Part shown: piece after piece, positions 8,048 through 16,128 of the stretch
Layout of the letters: each line of letters begins with the position of its first letter
How positions within the stretch are numbered: the stretch's first letter is position 1
From: Croceivirga radicis
Lineage (GTDB): Bacteria; Bacteroidota; Bacteroidia; Flavobacteriales; Flavobacteriaceae
Assembly: GCF_002072105.2 (NCBI RefSeq)
Contig: NZ_MTBC01000009.1
Coordinates: 62,001-126,000, forward strand
Reading direction: 5' to 3'
Length of the DNA: 64,000 nt
Made by a program: the position numbers and the translations under genes
Notes under the pieces: model-generated
The model's database searches: none
What the model was told of the DNA's origin: nothing
Seen by the model: the letters and a program-made list of their open reading frames with translations, nothing else

Positions 8048-9211
8048 ATGTCTAAAATATTAGTAATAGAAGATGAAGCGGCCATTAGAAGGGTCTTGGT
8101 TAAAATTTTATCCGAAGAAAGCGATGCCTATCAGGTTTCTGAAGCAGAAGATGGTCTAAAGGGTATCGAAACGCTTAAAAAAGAGGATTTTGACCTTGTT
8201 CTATGTGATATTAAGATGCCCAAAATGGATGGTGTAGAGGTGTTGGAAAATGCGAAAAAAATTAAACCTGAAATACCGTTTGTCATGATTTCTGGTCATG
8301 GCGATTTAGATACCGCGGTGAATACCATGCGTTTAGGTGCTTTTGATTATATTTCTAAACCACCAGATTTAAATAGACTATTAACTACCGTTAGAAATGC
8401 CTTGGATAAAAAGGAGTTAGTAGTAGAGAATAAAAAACTTAAGAAAAAGGTTAGCAAAAATTACGAAATGGTAGGCAGTAGCCCGGCTATTGAGACCATT
8501 AAAGAAATGATAGAGAAGGTAGCACCAACAGATGCAAGGGTCTTGATTACCGGCTCCAATGGAACAGGAAAAGAATTGGTAGCCCATTGGTTGCATCAAA
8601 AAAGCCCAAGGTCTTCCGCACCATTTATAGAAGTAAATTGTGCTGCCATACCGTCAGAATTAATTGAAAGTGAATTATTTGGTCATGTAAAAGGGGCGTT
8701 CACCTCTGCGGTAAAAGACAGGGCAGGTAAATTTGAAGCTGCCAATAACGGTACTATTTTTTTAGATGAAATTGGCGATATGAGTCTTTCGGCCCAAGCT
8801 AAGGTACTTAGGGCACTGCAAGAAAATAAGATATCCAGGGTTGGTAGCGATAAGGATATAAAAGTAGATGTTAGGGTGTTTGCGGCTACCAATAAAGATT
8901 TAAAGCAAGAAATAGCGGACGGTAAGTTCAGGGAAGATCTATACCATCGATTAGCGGTAATATTAATTAAGGTTCCTGCCTTAAATGATAGGAGGGAAGA
9001 CATACCTACCCTTATAAAACACTTTTCGCAAAAAATTGCCAAGGAACAAGGTAGTGCGGCAAAAGTCTTTTCCCAAGACGCCATAAAATTGTTGCAGGGC
9101 TATGATTGGACGGGCAATATTAGGGAGCTACGTAATGTTGTAGAAAGACTAATAATCTTAGGTGGAGCTGAGGTAAGTGAAGACGATGTAAAATTGTTTG
9201 CTAGTAAATAA
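8048..9211 (+). CDS. Sigma-54-type response regulator lacking a DNA-binding domain
   Basis: A 387-residue NtrC-family protein. The receiver domain (1-120) has the acidic pair ED (8-9) and the phospho-acceptor Asp54 in CDIKMPKMDG. The AAA+ domain (about 138-370) has Walker A GSNGTGKE and Walker B GTIFLDEIGDM. The sigma-54 contact loop reads GAFTSA rather than GAFTGA. The protein stops at the end of the AAA+ lid (LRNVVERLIIL) plus about 17 residues, so there is no Fis-type helix-turn-helix. No frameshift downstream would restore one. No partner histidine kinase lies nearby. Confidence 0.9.
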   Translation: MSKILVIEDEAAIRRVLVKILSEESDAYQVSEAEDGLKGIETLKKEDFDLVLCDIKMPKMDGVEVLENAKKIKPEIPFVMISGHGDLDTAVNTMRLGAFDYISKPPDLNRLLTTVRNALDKKELVVENKKLKKKVSKNYEMVGSSPAIETIKEMIEKVAPTDARVLITGSNGTGKELVAHWLHQKSPRSSAPFIEVNCAAIPSELIESELFGHVKGAFTSAVKDRAGKFEAANNGTIFLDEIGDMSLSAQAKVLRALQENKISRVGSDKDIKVDVRVFAATNKDLKQEIADGKFREDLYHRLAVILIKVPALNDRREDIPTLIKHFSQKIAKEQGSAAKVFSQDAIKLLQGYDWTGNIRELRNVVERLIILGGAEVSEDDVKLFASK

Positions 9212-9217
9212 AGAAAG

Positions 9218-9937
9218 TTACCCTTTGTTTTCACAACCGGATAATTCTTTGATCGCGTTATTGCTAATTTCCAATACCCTTTTGTGGTAATATTTTTTGG
9301 CATCGGATAAACCTGGGTCATCCAATGCAACATTAGTGCGGTTTACCGTGGCTTGTATAAATTGTTGGGCTTTTTCACAATCTACCAGTATAATAACGTC
9401 TTTTAAAGATTTTTCGAACTTGGATAGACTTTTTTCAATAACCGAGTCCATTTGTGTTTTGGAGTCAATTGCTATACCACCTTGTAATTCTACGGCTTCC
9501 TTGGTATTCATTACCAAAAACTCATCTCCGTAGGCACTTAAGTGTTCTTTGGTATAATCTAAAAGATTGGTTTTGGTTAAATCCAAGTTCTTAGATGCAA
9601 TTTCAAGAAATAGTCTAGCATCATCAAGTGCAACACTTTTGGTAACACTTCTCAGGTTTTTTTCTACCTGGTTTATGGTACCCAATGCTTTTTCGCATCC
9701 ACAGTCGCCAAAATTGGTTTTACTATTAAATGTTGCTTTAAGAGCTCTAAATGAATGAAATTTTACCAAATCTAAGGTAGGAGCGTTCAACGCTTCTTGC
9801 GTACGCTCTGCAATGAAAGTGGTATTTTTTTTAGCGAATTCACAAGCATTATAATTAGTAGAAGCTACTAACAGGGGTAAACTTATGATTCCTAGAAAAC
9901 CAGCTACTATAAGAAATAGCTTCCTGTAGGATTTCAT
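9218..9937 (-). CDS. Hypothetical secreted protein
   Basis: A 239-residue protein I do not recognise. The N-terminus (MKSYRKLFLIVAGFLGIISL) is a signal peptide or membrane anchor. The mature part is helical and carries cysteines in NACEFA, GDCGCEKA, VDCEKA and SGCEN contexts, which suggests disulfides in the periplasm. I chose the ATG at 9937 rather than the upstream in-frame start because it puts the basic-hydrophobic signal first. Its 3' end faces the response regulator gene, six bases apart. Confidence 0.6.
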   Translation of the reverse strand: MKSYRKLFLIVAGFLGIISLPLLVASTNYNACEFAKKNTTFIAERTQEALNAPTLDLVKFHSFRALKATFNSKTNFGDCGCEKALGTINQVEKNLRSVTKSVALDDARLFLEIASKNLDLTKTNLLDYTKEHLSAYGDEFLVMNTKEAVELQGGIAIDSKTQMDSVIEKSLSKFEKSLKDVIILVDCEKAQQFIQATVNRTNVALDDPGLSDAKKYYHKRVLEISNNAIKELSGCENKG

Positions 9938-10093
9938 TTTTAATAAGATTTGGTGCATGCAAGATACGGGCTATTGTAAACTTAATAGGATAACATCGGT
10001 ATAAAACCTCTTTTGTCTTTAAAAAGCAAAAAAAATAGTCCCAGTTTAATTTACTAGTACGGCTTTTACGGTTGTTATTGTATCTTGGTGTTT

Positions 10094-10975
10094 ATGGATA
10101 CAATAGATATAACATCATATAAGGTTACAAAACCGGTAGCTTTAAAATCAGTCCCTACCAAGGACAATTTTAATAGCAGTAAAAAAGTGCTGGAAAAGCA
10201 ATTAAAGGTAACCAGTAAAGAATTGGCAGAGTTTCAAGATAAACTTTATGCCCACGGTAAATATGGCGTTCTGGTGTGCTTGCAAGGAATGGATACTGCG
10301 GGTAAAGACAGTTTAATTCGTGAAGTTTTTAAAGAATTGAACGCTCGTGGCGTTGTAGTGCATAGTTTTAAAGTACCCACAAAATTAGAATTAAGGCATG
10401 ATTATTTGTGGCGCCATTATATAGCGCTTCCAGAACGGGGTAAGTTCAGTGTTTTTAATAGAACACATTACGAGAATGTACTTGTTACCAAGGTACATCC
10501 AGAATATATTTTAGGTGAGAATTTACCAGATATTAATTCGGTAGAAGATGTGGATGATGCCTTTTGGGAAAAACGTTACAGGCAAATAAATGATTTTGAA
10601 AAGCACATTACCGAAAATGGTACGTTGGTTTTTAAATTTTTCTTGCACCTTTCCAAAGAAGAACAACGTAAGCGCCTACTAAGAAGATTAGACTTGCCAC
10701 AAAAAAATTGGAAGTTTTCTCCAGGAGATTTGGCAGAAAGAGAACTATGGGAAGCCTATCAAAATTGCTATGAAACAGCAATTAATAAAACATCAAAGGA
10801 GCATGCGCCTTGGTATATTGTACCTGCAGACAATAAAAAATCTGCTAGGTTAATAGTAGCTTCCATTCTATTGCAAACGTTAAAAAAGTACAAAGATATT
10901 AAGGAACCAGAATTAGACCCCGAAATAAAAAGTAACTTGAAAAGCTATAAAGAACAATTAGAAAAAGAAGCTTAA
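10094..10975 (+). CDS. Polyphosphate kinase 2 family protein (PPK2)
   Basis: A 293-residue one-domain PPK2 that transfers phosphate between polyphosphate and nucleotides. Walker A is GMDTAGKDS (about 65-73). The DR-like lid follows in HDYLWRHYIALPERGKFSVFNRTHYENVL (about 102-130), and FFLHLSKEEQRKRLLRRLDLPQKNWKF is the family's second block. The ATG at 10094 is preferred to a TTG three codons upstream. The next gene starts within the stop codon, so this is an operon with an M28 peptidase. Whether it prefers AMP, ADP or NTP cannot be read here. Confidence 0.9.
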   Translation: MDTIDITSYKVTKPVALKSVPTKDNFNSSKKVLEKQLKVTSKELAEFQDKLYAHGKYGVLVCLQGMDTAGKDSLIREVFKELNARGVVVHSFKVPTKLELRHDYLWRHYIALPERGKFSVFNRTHYENVLVTKVHPEYILGENLPDINSVEDVDDAFWEKRYRQINDFEKHITENGTLVFKFFLHLSKEEQRKRLLRRLDLPQKNWKFSPGDLAERELWEAYQNCYETAINKTSKEHAPWYIVPADNKKSARLIVASILLQTLKKYKDIKEPELDPEIKSNLKSYKEQLEKEA

Positions 10976-12375
10976 TGAGAAAACTAACCTTTTTACTCTT
11001 ATTTGCCTTAATGCTTACCGTAGTAAAGGCCCAAACCGAAGATGAAAAACAATTACGAGCAATTTATGATATGGCCCTAACCAAGGGAAAAGCGTACGAT
11101 TGGTTAAACTACTTGTCTAACCAAATAGGAGGTAGATTGTCTGGTTCCGTGCAAGCGCAACATGCCGTTGAGTATACAAAAGCCCAAATGGATTCTTTAG
11201 GTCTAGACCGGGTTTGGCTACAACCGGTAATGGTTCCCAAATGGGTTAGGGGAACGGCAGAGTTTGCTTATTTTGAAACCAGTCCAGGGTTAACTACCAA
11301 TGTACCGGTTTGTGCATTAGGCGGTTCTGTTGCAACTCCAGATGGTGGTTTAAAGGCAGAGCTTATAGAAGTACAAGGCTTGGAAGAGTTAAAGGAATTA
11401 GGCGAGGAAAAAATAAAAGGAAAGATTGTCTTCTATAATCGTCCTATGGACCCAAAACAAATTTCTACTTTTAATGCATATGGTGGCTGTGTAGACCAAC
11501 GTTATAGTGGTGCGGCAGAGGCCGGCAAATATGGCGCAGTAGGGGTTATTGTTCGTTCTATGAATTTGCGCTTAGATGATTACCCACATACCGGTTCTAT
11601 GAGTTATGGGGATACACCGGTAGAAAATAGGGTGCCTGCTGCGGCTATTAGTACCAAAGGAGCAGAATTATTAAGTGCTACATTAAAATTGAATCCGGCA
11701 ATAAAGTTCTACTTTAACCAAACCTGTAAGGTTTACCCGGATGTACAATCGTATAATGTTATTGGCGAAATTAAAGGTTCTGTATACCCAAATGAAATAA
11801 TGGTGGTTGGTGGCCACTTAGATTCTTGGGATTTAGGAGATGGCAGTCATGATGATGGTGCTGGTGTGGTACAAAGTATGGATGTTCTAAGATTGATAAA
11901 AGCTAGTGGTTATAAACCCAAAAGAACCATTAGGGCGGTATTGTTCATGAACGAAGAAAACGGTCTAAGAGGAGGAAACAAGTATGCAGAGGTGGCCAAA
12001 CAAAAAGGTGAAAATCATGTATTGGCATTAGAAAGTGATGCTGGGGGCTTTACCCCTAGAGGTTTTTCTTTTGATACGGACGATGCCAACTTTGAACAGA
12101 TACAAAGTTGGGAAAAATTATTCAAGCCCTACCTTATTCATTTATTTGAAAAAGGAGGAAGCGGTGCGGATATAGGTCCGTTAAAAGAAGATGCGATTGT
12201 TCTTGCTGGGTTACGCCCAGATAGCCAAAGGTATTTTGACCATCACCACGCGGAGAACGACACTTTTGAACATGTAAATAAAAGAGAGTTAGAGCTAGGA
12301 GCCGCTACCATGACATCTTTAATTTATCTGATGGATAAATATGGCCCAATAAAACCAAAAAAGATAAAAGGTTAG
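10975..12375 (+). CDS. M28 family zinc aminopeptidase
   Basis: A 466-residue exported co-catalytic zinc peptidase. A signal peptide ends near VKAQ (residue 20). A PA-like inserted domain lies at about 120-235. Zinc ligands are visible as His in GGHLDSWDLG, Asp in HDDGAG, Glu pair in NEENG, Asp in ESDAGG and His in the DHHHAENDTF block. It probably trims peptides in the periplasm. It overlaps the PPK2 stop by one base, which couples their translation, although no metabolic link is obvious. Confidence 0.9.
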   Translation: MRKLTFLLLFALMLTVVKAQTEDEKQLRAIYDMALTKGKAYDWLNYLSNQIGGRLSGSVQAQHAVEYTKAQMDSLGLDRVWLQPVMVPKWVRGTAEFAYFETSPGLTTNVPVCALGGSVATPDGGLKAELIEVQGLEELKELGEEKIKGKIVFYNRPMDPKQISTFNAYGGCVDQRYSGAAEAGKYGAVGVIVRSMNLRLDDYPHTGSMSYGDTPVENRVPAAAISTKGAELLSATLKLNPAIKFYFNQTCKVYPDVQSYNVIGEIKGSVYPNEIMVVGGHLDSWDLGDGSHDDGAGVVQSMDVLRLIKASGYKPKRTIRAVLFMNEENGLRGGNKYAEVAKQKGENHVLALESDAGGFTPRGFSFDTDDANFEQIQSWEKLFKPYLIHLFEKGGSGADIGPLKEDAIVLAGLRPDSQRYFDHHHAENDTFEHVNKRELELGAATMTSLIYLMDKYGPIKPKKIKG

Positions 12376-12436
12376 CATTCAAGACATTTGTGGGTAGCCT
12401 ACAATTATACAAATAGGGTAAACTCTTAAAAAGCCT

Positions 12437-12444
12437 TACCTTTG
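12437..12444 (+). promoter_or_regulatory. -7 box of the PPIase gene
   Basis: TACCTTTG matches TAnnTTTG and lies 22 bases before the ATG at 12467. No -33 TTG is found at the expected distance. Confidence 0.5.
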
Positions 12445-12466
12445 CGCCTTAATTTAAAATGAAAAA

Positions 12467-13399
12467 ATGCAAGACGGAATTTACGCTAAATTCAATACTT
12501 CAAAAGGAGAGATTTTAGTAAAACTTACGCACGATAAAACGCCTGGTACGGTAGGTAATTTTGTGGCCTTGGCAGAGGGTAATATGGAAAATAACGCCAA
12601 ACCACAAGGAACACCGTATTATGATGGATTAAAATTTCATAGGGTAATACCAGATTTTATGATTCAAGGGGGGTGTCCTCAAGGAACTGGAACGGGTAGC
12701 CCAGGCTATCAATTTGATGATGAATTTCATGACGATTTAAAACATGGTGCTCCTGGTATACTTTCTATGGCCAATGCTGGTCCTGGAACAAATGGTTCCC
12801 AATTTTTCATTACACACGTTCCTACGCCGTGGTTAGATGGTAAGCATACCGTTTTTGGTCATGTAGAGAGTGGACAAGAAGTTGTTGATGCTATAGCACA
12901 AGGCGATATAATAGATAGTCTTGAAATTGTTAGGGTTGGTGATGAAGCAGAGCAATGGAATGCAATTGAAGCCTTTAGAACTTTTGAAGGGGCAAGAGAA
13001 AAACGTATAGCCGAACAAAAAGCTAAAGCTGAGGCGCAAATGGAAAAATTAGCGGCTGGTTTTGATAAGACAGACTCTGGTTTGCGTTACAAGATAATCC
13101 AAAAAGGAAACGGGGCACAGGCAGAAAAGGGTAAGACCGTATCGGTTCATTATGAAGGTAGCCTAGATAACGGTCAAGTATTTGATTCTTCTTACAAGCG
13201 TAACCAACCCATAGATTTTCAATTGGGAGTTGGTCAGGTTATTTCTGGTTGGGACGAGGGTATTTCTTTGTTAAAAGTAGGAGATAAGGCCCGTTTTGTA
13301 ATACCGTCTAACTTGGCATACGGTAGTAGGGGTGCAGGCGGTGTAATTCCACCAGATGCGACCTTAATTTTTGATGTAGAATTGATGAACGTAAAATAG
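12467..13399 (+). CDS. Cyclophilin-FKBP fusion peptidyl-prolyl isomerase
   Basis: A 310-residue protein with two different prolyl isomerase domains. Residues 1-155 are cyclophilin type ([19 protein letters not shown], then [23 protein letters not shown]). A charged helical linker (about 165-200, rich in Ala, Glu, Lys) follows, and residues 205-310 are FKBP type ([61 protein letters not shown]). It lacks a signal peptide, so it is probably cytoplasmic. Both active-site cores look intact. A strong terminator follows. Confidence 0.92.
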   Translation: MQDGIYAKFNTSKGEILVKLTHDKTPGTVGNFVALAEGNMENNAKPQGTPYYDGLKFHRVIPDFMIQGGCPQGTGTGSPGYQFDDEFHDDLKHGAPGILSMANAGPGTNGSQFFITHVPTPWLDGKHTVFGHVESGQEVVDAIAQGDIIDSLEIVRVGDEAEQWNAIEAFRTFEGAREKRIAEQKAKAEAQMEKLAAGFDKTDSGLRYKIIQKGNGAQAEKGKTVSVHYEGSLDNGQVFDSSYKRNQPIDFQLGVGQVISGWDEGISLLKVGDKARFVIPSNLAYGSRGAGGVIPPDATLIFDVELMNVK

Positions 13400-13422
13400 A
13401 CGTTCTTACTCACAATAAAATT

Positions 13423-13455
13423 AAATCCTCTTGTTTTACAAGGGGATTTTTTATT
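13423..13455 (+). terminator. Rho-independent terminator of the PPIase gene
   Basis: A 12-bp stem (13423-13434 against 13438-13449, one G-U pair), a three-base loop and a T run. Its distal end overlaps the 3' end of the minus-strand micro-ORF that stops at 13451. Confidence 0.85.
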
Positions 13456-13534
13456 TGGCCTTGTTTACACTAAAAAATATAAGGCAGGCATTTAGTGCTA
13501 AAAGCAATAGTAAAATTGAAAAAAATGTACTCAT
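13451..13534 (-). CDS. Micro-ORF A: 27-residue membrane peptide
   Basis: An ATG-to-TAA frame on the minus strand encodes 27 residues starting MSTFFSILLLLLALN and ending SVNKAK. It is one hydrophobic helix with a short basic tail. A paralogue of 28 residues lies directly upstream, sharing M-S/T-T-F-F-S, a central Asn and S-V-N-K/R. The bases before both ATGs also match (TAAACAC, then TAAC). No function is known. Support is the paralogy and shared leader; expression is unproven. Confidence 0.6.
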   Translation of the reverse strand: MSTFFSILLLLLALNACLIFFSVNKAK

Positions 13535-13612
13535 GGTTATGGTGTTTACAATGCTGTTGTTGTCTTGAGAACAATTAATAAACGGTAATCCCTACCTAGA
13601 AATTGTTAAAAC

Positions 13613-13699
13613 TTATTCTTTATTCCTATTTACGCTTACGGCAACTAGTAAAAGGTTGACGATTAGCAATATAGATAGTACGCTAAAAAAAGTGGTCAT
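13613..13699 (-). CDS. Micro-ORF B: 28-residue membrane peptide
   Basis: An ATG-to-TAA frame on the minus strand encodes MTTFFSVLSILLIVN plus a hydrophobic run and a tail SVNRNKE. It is paralogous to micro-ORF A 78 bases downstream. Both have a GGTA...TACCTAGA dyad upstream (13721-13731 here, 13584-13596 for A), so the leader seems to have been duplicated with the gene. It is predicted to be one membrane-spanning helix of about 18 residues. No known family was recognised. Confidence 0.6.
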   Translation of the reverse strand: MTTFFSVLSILLIVNLLLVAVSVNRNKE

Positions 13700-13794
13700 T
13701 GTTAAGTGTTTATCGGTTTAGGTATATTACCTAGATAAACAAAGAAGTAAAGGTTGCGTATAAAATCGCATAAAATGTAAGAATTTTATTATAA

Positions 13795-13823
13795 ACAAAA
13801 AAAGCCCTCAAAAATTGAGGACT
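13795..13823 (-). terminator. Rho-independent terminator of the peroxiredoxin gene
   Basis: In minus-strand RNA, AGTCCTCAA pairs with TTGAGGGCT (one G-U pair) and is followed by seven U. The G-U pair would be a C-A mismatch on the plus strand, so the element is strand-specific. Confidence 0.8.
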
Positions 13824-13847
13824 TTTCATTTTTTTAAGAAAAAATAG

Positions 13848-14501
13848 CTATACTTGAGTAGCTGCGAACGGATCTGCCGTAAATCTTAAATAAGGTTTTA
13901 CTTCTTCTACGCCACCTTCCTTAAATAATTCTTTGGCCTCTTCTGTTGGTATGGATGGGCTTACCACTACTTTTTCTCCATTTTTCCAGTTGGCAGGGGT
14001 AGCTACCTTATGGTATGCAGTAAGTTGTAAAGAATCTAACACCCTTAAAAGCTCATAAAAGTTTCTTCCGGTAGAAGCAGGGTAAGTTAGTATCAACTTG
14101 ATAGATTTATCTGGTGCAATAATAAAAACAGAACGTACGGTAAAGGTGCTGTCTTCATTTGGATGAATCATATCATACAAATTAGAAACCGTTCTATCCT
14201 CATCACCTATTATTGGAAAATTTATGGTGGTGTTCTGGGTTTCATTAATATCCTTAATCCAATTATGATGCGATTCAACGTCGTCTACGCTTAATGCCAT
14301 CATCTTGGTATTTCTTTTATCAAACTCATCTTTAAACTTTGCGGCCGTACCTAGCTCAGTGGTACATACCGGAGTAAAATCTGATGGGTGAGAGAATAAA
14401 ATTCCCCATCCATCTCCTAGATAATCGTAAAAGTTTAATCTTCCTTGTGTTGTATCTGCGGTGAAATCTGGTGCTTTATCACCTAATCTTAGTGTTGCCA
14501 T
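13848..14501 (-). CDS. 1-Cys peroxiredoxin (Prx6 family)
   Basis: A 217-residue peroxiredoxin that reduces peroxides through Cys46 in HPSDFTPVCTTELG. This is the only cysteine in the protein, so there is no resolving Cys and it must be reduced by an outside thiol. Length and the long C-terminal arm (ending RFTADPFAATQV) fit the Prx6 subfamily. No signal peptide, so cytoplasmic. It has its own terminator and is divergent from the neighbouring DinB-type gene. Confidence 0.93.
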   Translation of the reverse strand: MATLRLGDKAPDFTADTTQGRLNFYDYLGDGWGILFSHPSDFTPVCTTELGTAAKFKDEFDKRNTKMMALSVDDVESHHNWIKDINETQNTTINFPIIGDEDRTVSNLYDMIHPNEDSTFTVRSVFIIAPDKSIKLILTYPASTGRNFYELLRVLDSLQLTAYHKVATPANWKNGEKVVVSPSIPTEEAKELFKEGGVEEVKPYLRFTADPFAATQV

Positions 14502-14597
14502 ATTATTTATGTGTTTATTATCCTATAAATTTACTAGATTAAGCCATCTAATAGAATTTGAAAGGGTTAAATGTCTATTAAAGTTTTACCTTTAAAC

Positions 14598-15140
14598 ATG
14601 GAGAATAAAGAACTAGAGAATTTGCGTTATCCAATTGGGTATTTTCAGATTCCGGCTACCATCACAGATGCCCAAATTGACCTGTGGATAAATGAGTTAG
14701 ATGAATATCCAAATAAACTGAGAGACTTGGTCAAAAATCTTAATGAAGCACAATTAGATACCCCCTACAGGCCAAATGGCTGGACGGTTAGACAGGTAAT
14801 CCATCATGTCTCGGACAGTCACCATAATTCATATCTGCGTTTTAAATGGGCGCTTACGGAAAATAAACCCCTTATTAAGGCATACAATGAACAAGCTTGG
14901 GCAGAATTATTTGATACCAAAACGGCACCAATAGAACTTTCTTTACAACATTTAAAAGCAGTACATGCCAAATTGGTTTATCTACTAAGGGGGCTAGATA
15001 AATCTCTGTTAGCTAGAGAATTTATACATCCAGAAGGTAACGTGGTTACCAATTTAAAAGAAAATGTTGGTCGTTATGTACACCATGGAAACCACCACTT
15101 TTTTCACATTAAAAATCTAATGGTGCGAAATAATTGGTAA
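14598..15140 (+). CDS. DinB/YfiT-type putative metal-dependent hydrolase
   Basis: A 180-residue four-helix-bundle protein of the YfiT (bacillithiol-transferase-like) branch of the DinB superfamily. Typical marks are LRYPIGYFQIP at the N-terminus, NGWTVRQVIHHVSDSHHNSYLRFKWAL with metal-binding His, and HHGNHHFFHI near the C-terminus. I chose the ATG at 14598 because relatives start just before LRYP and because a weak -7-like TACCTTTA lies upstream of it; an in-frame ATG at 14571 would add nine residues. It ends touching the convergent thioredoxin-like gene. Confidence 0.8.
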   Translation: MENKELENLRYPIGYFQIPATITDAQIDLWINELDEYPNKLRDLVKNLNEAQLDTPYRPNGWTVRQVIHHVSDSHHNSYLRFKWALTENKPLIKAYNEQAWAELFDTKTAPIELSLQHLKAVHAKLVYLLRGLDKSLLAREFIHPEGNVVTNLKENVGRYVHHGNHHFFHIKNLMVRNNW

Positions 15141-15695
15141 TTATTTCCATTTAATATTGCATCCCAAGCTAGGCTTTTGAACAGTATCTAATGGTTTATT
15201 TTGAAGTAATGCATCTATAGCTTCCATAAGGTCTTTACCTGTGAGGGGTTTGCCATTTTGAGGTCTAGAATCGTCTAGCTGCCCTCGATAAAATAATTTT
15301 AGGTCGCTATCAAAAAGGTAAAAATCAGGAGTACATGCTGCATCATAGGCTTTGGCAACTTCTTGAGTTTCATCATACAGATAAGGAAACGGGTATTTTT
15401 CTTTTAGCCCAACCTGTTTCATTAGGTCTGGTGCATCTTGCGGATACTTTTCAACATCATTGCTAGATATGGCAATAAAGGCAATGCCTTTTTCTTGATA
15501 CGTATTGGCCAGTTTAACCAGCATAGGATTTACATGAATAACAAACGGGCAGTGATTACATATAAACATGATTACTGTTCCCTTAGCACCTTTGTATTCT
15601 GTTAATGCAATTGTTCGGTTAGCTATAGTGTCTGCCAGACTAAATTTTGGAGCTAAAGTGCCTAACGGGAGCATATTACTTGGTGTTCTAGCCAT
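15141..15695 (-). CDS. Thioredoxin-like (AhpC/TSA-fold) protein
   Basis: A 184-residue protein with a thioredoxin fold. The redox motif CNHCP gives Cys46 and Cys49, and the cis-proline loop is ACTPDFYLF near 117-125. No signal peptide is evident, so it is probably cytoplasmic. The family is annotated as thioredoxin-like or redoxin; the partner is unknown. Its last codon abuts the stop of the convergent DinB-type gene. Confidence 0.82.
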   Translation of the reverse strand: MARTPSNMLPLGTLAPKFSLADTIANRTIALTEYKGAKGTVIMFICNHCPFVIHVNPMLVKLANTYQEKGIAFIAISSNDVEKYPQDAPDLMKQVGLKEKYPFPYLYDETQEVAKAYDAACTPDFYLFDSDLKLFYRGQLDDSRPQNGKPLTGKDLMEAIDALLQNKPLDTVQKPSLGCNIKWK

Positions 15696-15717
15696 TTAAG
15701 ATAGTTTTAATGATATT

Positions 15718-15725
15718 CAAATATA
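15718..15725 (-). promoter_or_regulatory. -7 box of the thioredoxin-like gene
   Basis: On the minus strand this reads TATATTTG, a perfect TAnnTTTG match, 22 bases before the ATG at 15695. Confidence 0.5.
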
Positions 15726-15759
15726 ATTTGCTTAGTTTCTAAGAAACAAAAAATATACC

Positions 15760-16068
15760 ATGGAAAAGTCATATACTTCATTATCAATTGCAATTAACGC
15801 CTTACAACAAGAGGGCTTTGTAGAAGATTATAATCTTTGTGATGCCGGAATTGAAAATAAAAATAGAAAAACCGTACATCTTGCCGAAACTTTAAATGTG
15901 GTAAAATATTATCGTTTTGAAGGCAAAACCAATCCTGCAGATAATACGGTGCTTTATGTAATTGAAACCAATACGGGTGAAAAGGGGTTATTGGTAGATG
16001 CCTACGGTGCCTATTCTGGCAATATTTCCATGGAAATGGTTCGTAAACTAAAAATTGAACATCCTTAA
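15760..16068 (+). CDS. Small conserved hypothetical protein
   Basis: A 102-residue soluble protein. It resembles short flavobacterial proteins that databases often name phosphoribosylpyrophosphate synthetase, but there is no PRPP-binding motif and the length is a third of that enzyme, so I treat the name as wrong. Visible features are an N-terminal helix (SLSIAINALQQEGFVEDYN) and a beta-rich middle (YRFEG, VLYVIETNTGEKGLLVDAYGAYS). Function unknown. Confidence 0.6.
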   Translation: MEKSYTSLSIAINALQQEGFVEDYNLCDAGIENKNRKTVHLAETLNVVKYYRFEGKTNPADNTVLYVIETNTGEKGLLVDAYGAYSGNISMEMVRKLKIEHP

Positions 16069-16128
16069 CAACCTTTCCAATTTATTTAAAAATACTATCT
16101 TCCAGAACTAAGTTAAACTGTATTTTTT

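Larger units (their letters stand above)
13400..13847. other. Gene-poor interval between the PPIase and peroxiredoxin genes
   Basis: These 448 bases hold the PPIase terminator, the two minus-strand micro-ORFs with their dyad-containing leaders, an AT-rich segment (13741-13795) in which I see no clean promoter, and the peroxiredoxin terminator. No longer open frame is credible here. Confidence 0.7.

Noticed and set aside
9100-9211. Possible frameshift removing a helix-turn-helix from the response regulator
   Set aside because: The downstream six bases lead straight into the convergent gene and no frame there encodes a Fis-type helix.
15760-16068. Annotation as phosphoribosylpyrophosphate synthetase
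   Set aside because: At 102 residues it has neither the PRPP-binding loop nor the length of that enzyme.
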